Positions 62,644 to 64,000 of a DNA stretch of 64,000 bases are shown here, one piece after another. Below the pieces are notes generated by a model. That model had not been told where the DNA came from and made no database searches. It saw only the letters and a list, made by a program, of their open reading frames with translations. Source of the stretch: Williamsoniiplasma somnilux (GTDB lineage Bacteria; Bacillota_I; Bacilli_A; Mycoplasmatales; Mycoplasmataceae). The stretch is from the NCBI RefSeq assembly GCF_002804005.1, contig NZ_CP024965.1, positions 744,001-808,000 on the forward strand, read 5' to 3'. The translations under genes were made by a program, and so were the position numbers. The first letter of the stretch is position 1, and the number at the start of each line of letters is the position of its first letter.

Positions 62644-62678
62644 TCTCTTAGGATTAAAATATTTTAATCACTAAGAGA
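62644..62678 (+). promoter_or_regulatory. Large 5' hairpin before the 62693 gene
   Basis: TCTCTTAG-GATTAAAAT (62644-62660) pairs with ATTTTAATC-CTAAGAGA (62661-62678, one bulged A at 62670), a 17-bp stem without a conventional loop. Its 3' arm runs into the AGAAAGGA ribosome site of the gene that starts at 62693. It is not followed by a T run, so it is not a terminator. Confidence 0.6.
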
Positions 62679-62692
62679 AAGGAAAGAAGACA

Positions 62693-64000
62693 ATGAAAAG
62701 AGCATTGAAAATATTGACTTGAACAGGTGGTCTGGGTGTGGGTATAAGTGCCGGTCTTACTGTTGTTTCATGTTCAAAAAAGATAGTTATTATAGATACT
62801 AGTCCAATTAGAATTGACGATCAAAAAACTGAAGTTTACAAAATATTAAAAACTATTACAGAATCAAACGATAAAACAAAACCGCTTAAGGAGTCAGAAC
62901 TAAATGATTTGATTAAGTCATTAGGTTGATCAAATTCATTAAAAGTTAAAATTGTTGACAAAAAAAATCTAGTCAATAATTTAAAAGTTAATGAAAAAGA
63001 AGTATCTGAATTACATGGTTTACAAAATATTACTTTCAGTGGATTAAACAATTCTTCGGATTATACAAAAAATTTTATAGGAACTGTGTCTTTTGAATTT
63101 GAGTGAAAAAATGAAAAGAAAATTATCAAACCAATAATTAACATAAAAAATGAGATTGTAAAAATTATTAAAGAAACTGAAGGAAAAAGTGTTTCTTTGA
63201 ATATCGTTGATTTACAAAAGGAAATTGACAAAAAATTTCCTGACGAAAAAATTAAATTAACTGAAGTTATTAATGAAGAAAAAACTTGAAATAACTTCGA
63301 ACAATTAATAATGTTTAGTGCTGATGGAAATAATGGTTATGCTGGCTCGTTAGTTTTAAAGCATGAATATATTGAAAATAATTCTATAGATATCAGCGAC
63401 ATTAATAGTCCTGTTAGAAAAAATCTGTCTTTAGTTCTTGGTACATATAGTAGTAAAAAGATAATAGAAAAAGATAGCTTAAAAAGTATTGTCGACAAAA
63501 TTTATGGAGTTGATGAAATAGAAGTAAATTTTGTTGATGAAGTTAATTCAACAAGACAATTAACAAGTGGCATTCAAACAATTGAATTTAAAGGTTTGCA
63601 CGATGATAAAAGCATTTCAAAAAAATATTCTGGAAAATTTACTATTTCTCGCAAGTGAAACAAACCTTTAAAACTTGAAAGTGTTAGTGACAAATTAAAT
63701 GCGATTTTAAATGCAGATTTAAAACATAAAGTTGGTCTTAAAGAATTAAATAATAAATTGATGAAAGATCCGGAATTTAAGGATGAAAACATTGAAATAA
63801 AAGAACTTACAAATTCATCAAGTTTGCGTTCGATGTCAAATGGTGAGCAAATTTTTATGTTTAGTTCTAAAGGGAATAAAAAGTATGAAGGCTCTGTCAT
63901 TTTAAAACATATATATGAAATCGACACAACTAGCGATCTTGCTGATGAAAATTCTCAAATTTCTAAATCTTTAGATATCATTGTTGGATCACTAGATAAA
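62693..64000 (+). CDS. Surface lipoprotein of the same repeat family (runs off the window)
   Basis: At least 435 residues of a paralogue of the 58525 protein. The N-terminus MKRALKILTW... ends in a lipobox TVVSC (lipid Cys27), so this copy is a true lipoprotein. It contains modules A-B-A-B and the start of a further A module (FEQLIMFSADGNNGYAGSLV, GIQTIEFKGLHDDKSISKKY). Ribosome site GAAAGGAAAGAAG precedes ATG 62693; the start is followed by a UGA Trp at codon 10. It lies directly downstream of the first copy in the same orientation. Lgt would lipidate it. The C-terminus is not in the window. Confidence 0.87.

Larger units (their letters stand above)
62257..62692. other. Intergenic region between the two tandem repeat-protein genes
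   Basis: 436 bases without a gene. From left to right: a hairpin TATGCTT...AAGCATA (62281-62299), the terminator (62321-62344), an AT-rich segment, a probable promoter with TTGATT at 62606-62611, the palindrome ACTTATATAAGT (about 62615-62626) and TATATT (about 62635), and the large hairpin at 62644-62678 just before the ribosome site. Confidence 0.6.

Overview
The window comes from a wall-less, low-GC bacterium (Mollicutes). Nearly every gene reads through in-frame UGA codons as tryptophan (genetic code 4), and the gene set is reduced and very AT-rich. The tmRNA peptide tag begins ADKKEENFEMPAFM, which resembles tags I recall from the Mycoplasma mycoides / Mesoplasma / Entomoplasma branch. 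That placement is an inference from the tag, the gene content and the gene order. I could not identify the species.

Layout. 1-4750 (minus strand): 5' part of mgtE, a small four-helix membrane protein, tmRNA, and a PTS sugar permease with an unusual lysine-rich tail, preceded by a small membrane protein. 4847-6073: an IS3-family element with a frameshifted transposase, inserted in the loop of the terminator hairpin of the next minus-strand gene. 6090-9592: orf172, smpB, rnr, secG (RNA quality control and Sec export). 9598-15748: hprK, lgt paralogue, trxB, lgt, whiA, XRE regulator, apparently one operon. 15825-22495: uvrB, uvrA, folC and an ECF substrate-binding protein. 22556-25465: secA. 25621-28967: a stand-alone 5'-3' exonuclease, a uracil permease behind a structured leader, and a hypothetical anchored protein. 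28964-32047: a giant FtsX-type permease. 32161-39181: a complete F1Fo ATP synthase operon. 39418-40937: a decayed ABC exporter pair. 41102-46401: upp, lemA, a DUF3137-like protein, glyA, rpiB and a divergent rhodanese. 46505-49042: a lipoprotein with four surface modules fused to 25-residue DUF285 repeats. 49486-58260: rpoC, rpoB and an upstream unknown gene. 58525-64000 (plus strand): two tandem giant surface proteins built from alternating modules of about 90 residues.

How the parts fit. Sugar enters by the PTS, with HprK controlling HPr. ATP synthase couples ATP to an ion gradient. Uracil is salvaged by the permease and Upp, one-carbon metabolism runs through GlyA and FolC with a probable folate ECF S-component, and surface lipoproteins are processed by SecA/SecG and Lgt. 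The accessory part of the window is the surface-protein repertoire. The modular repeats shared between the DUF285 lipoprotein and the tandem 58525/62693 genes are the best candidate here for an undescribed family.

All coordinates were worked out by hand from the sequence. Functional names rest on recognised motifs, not database searches.
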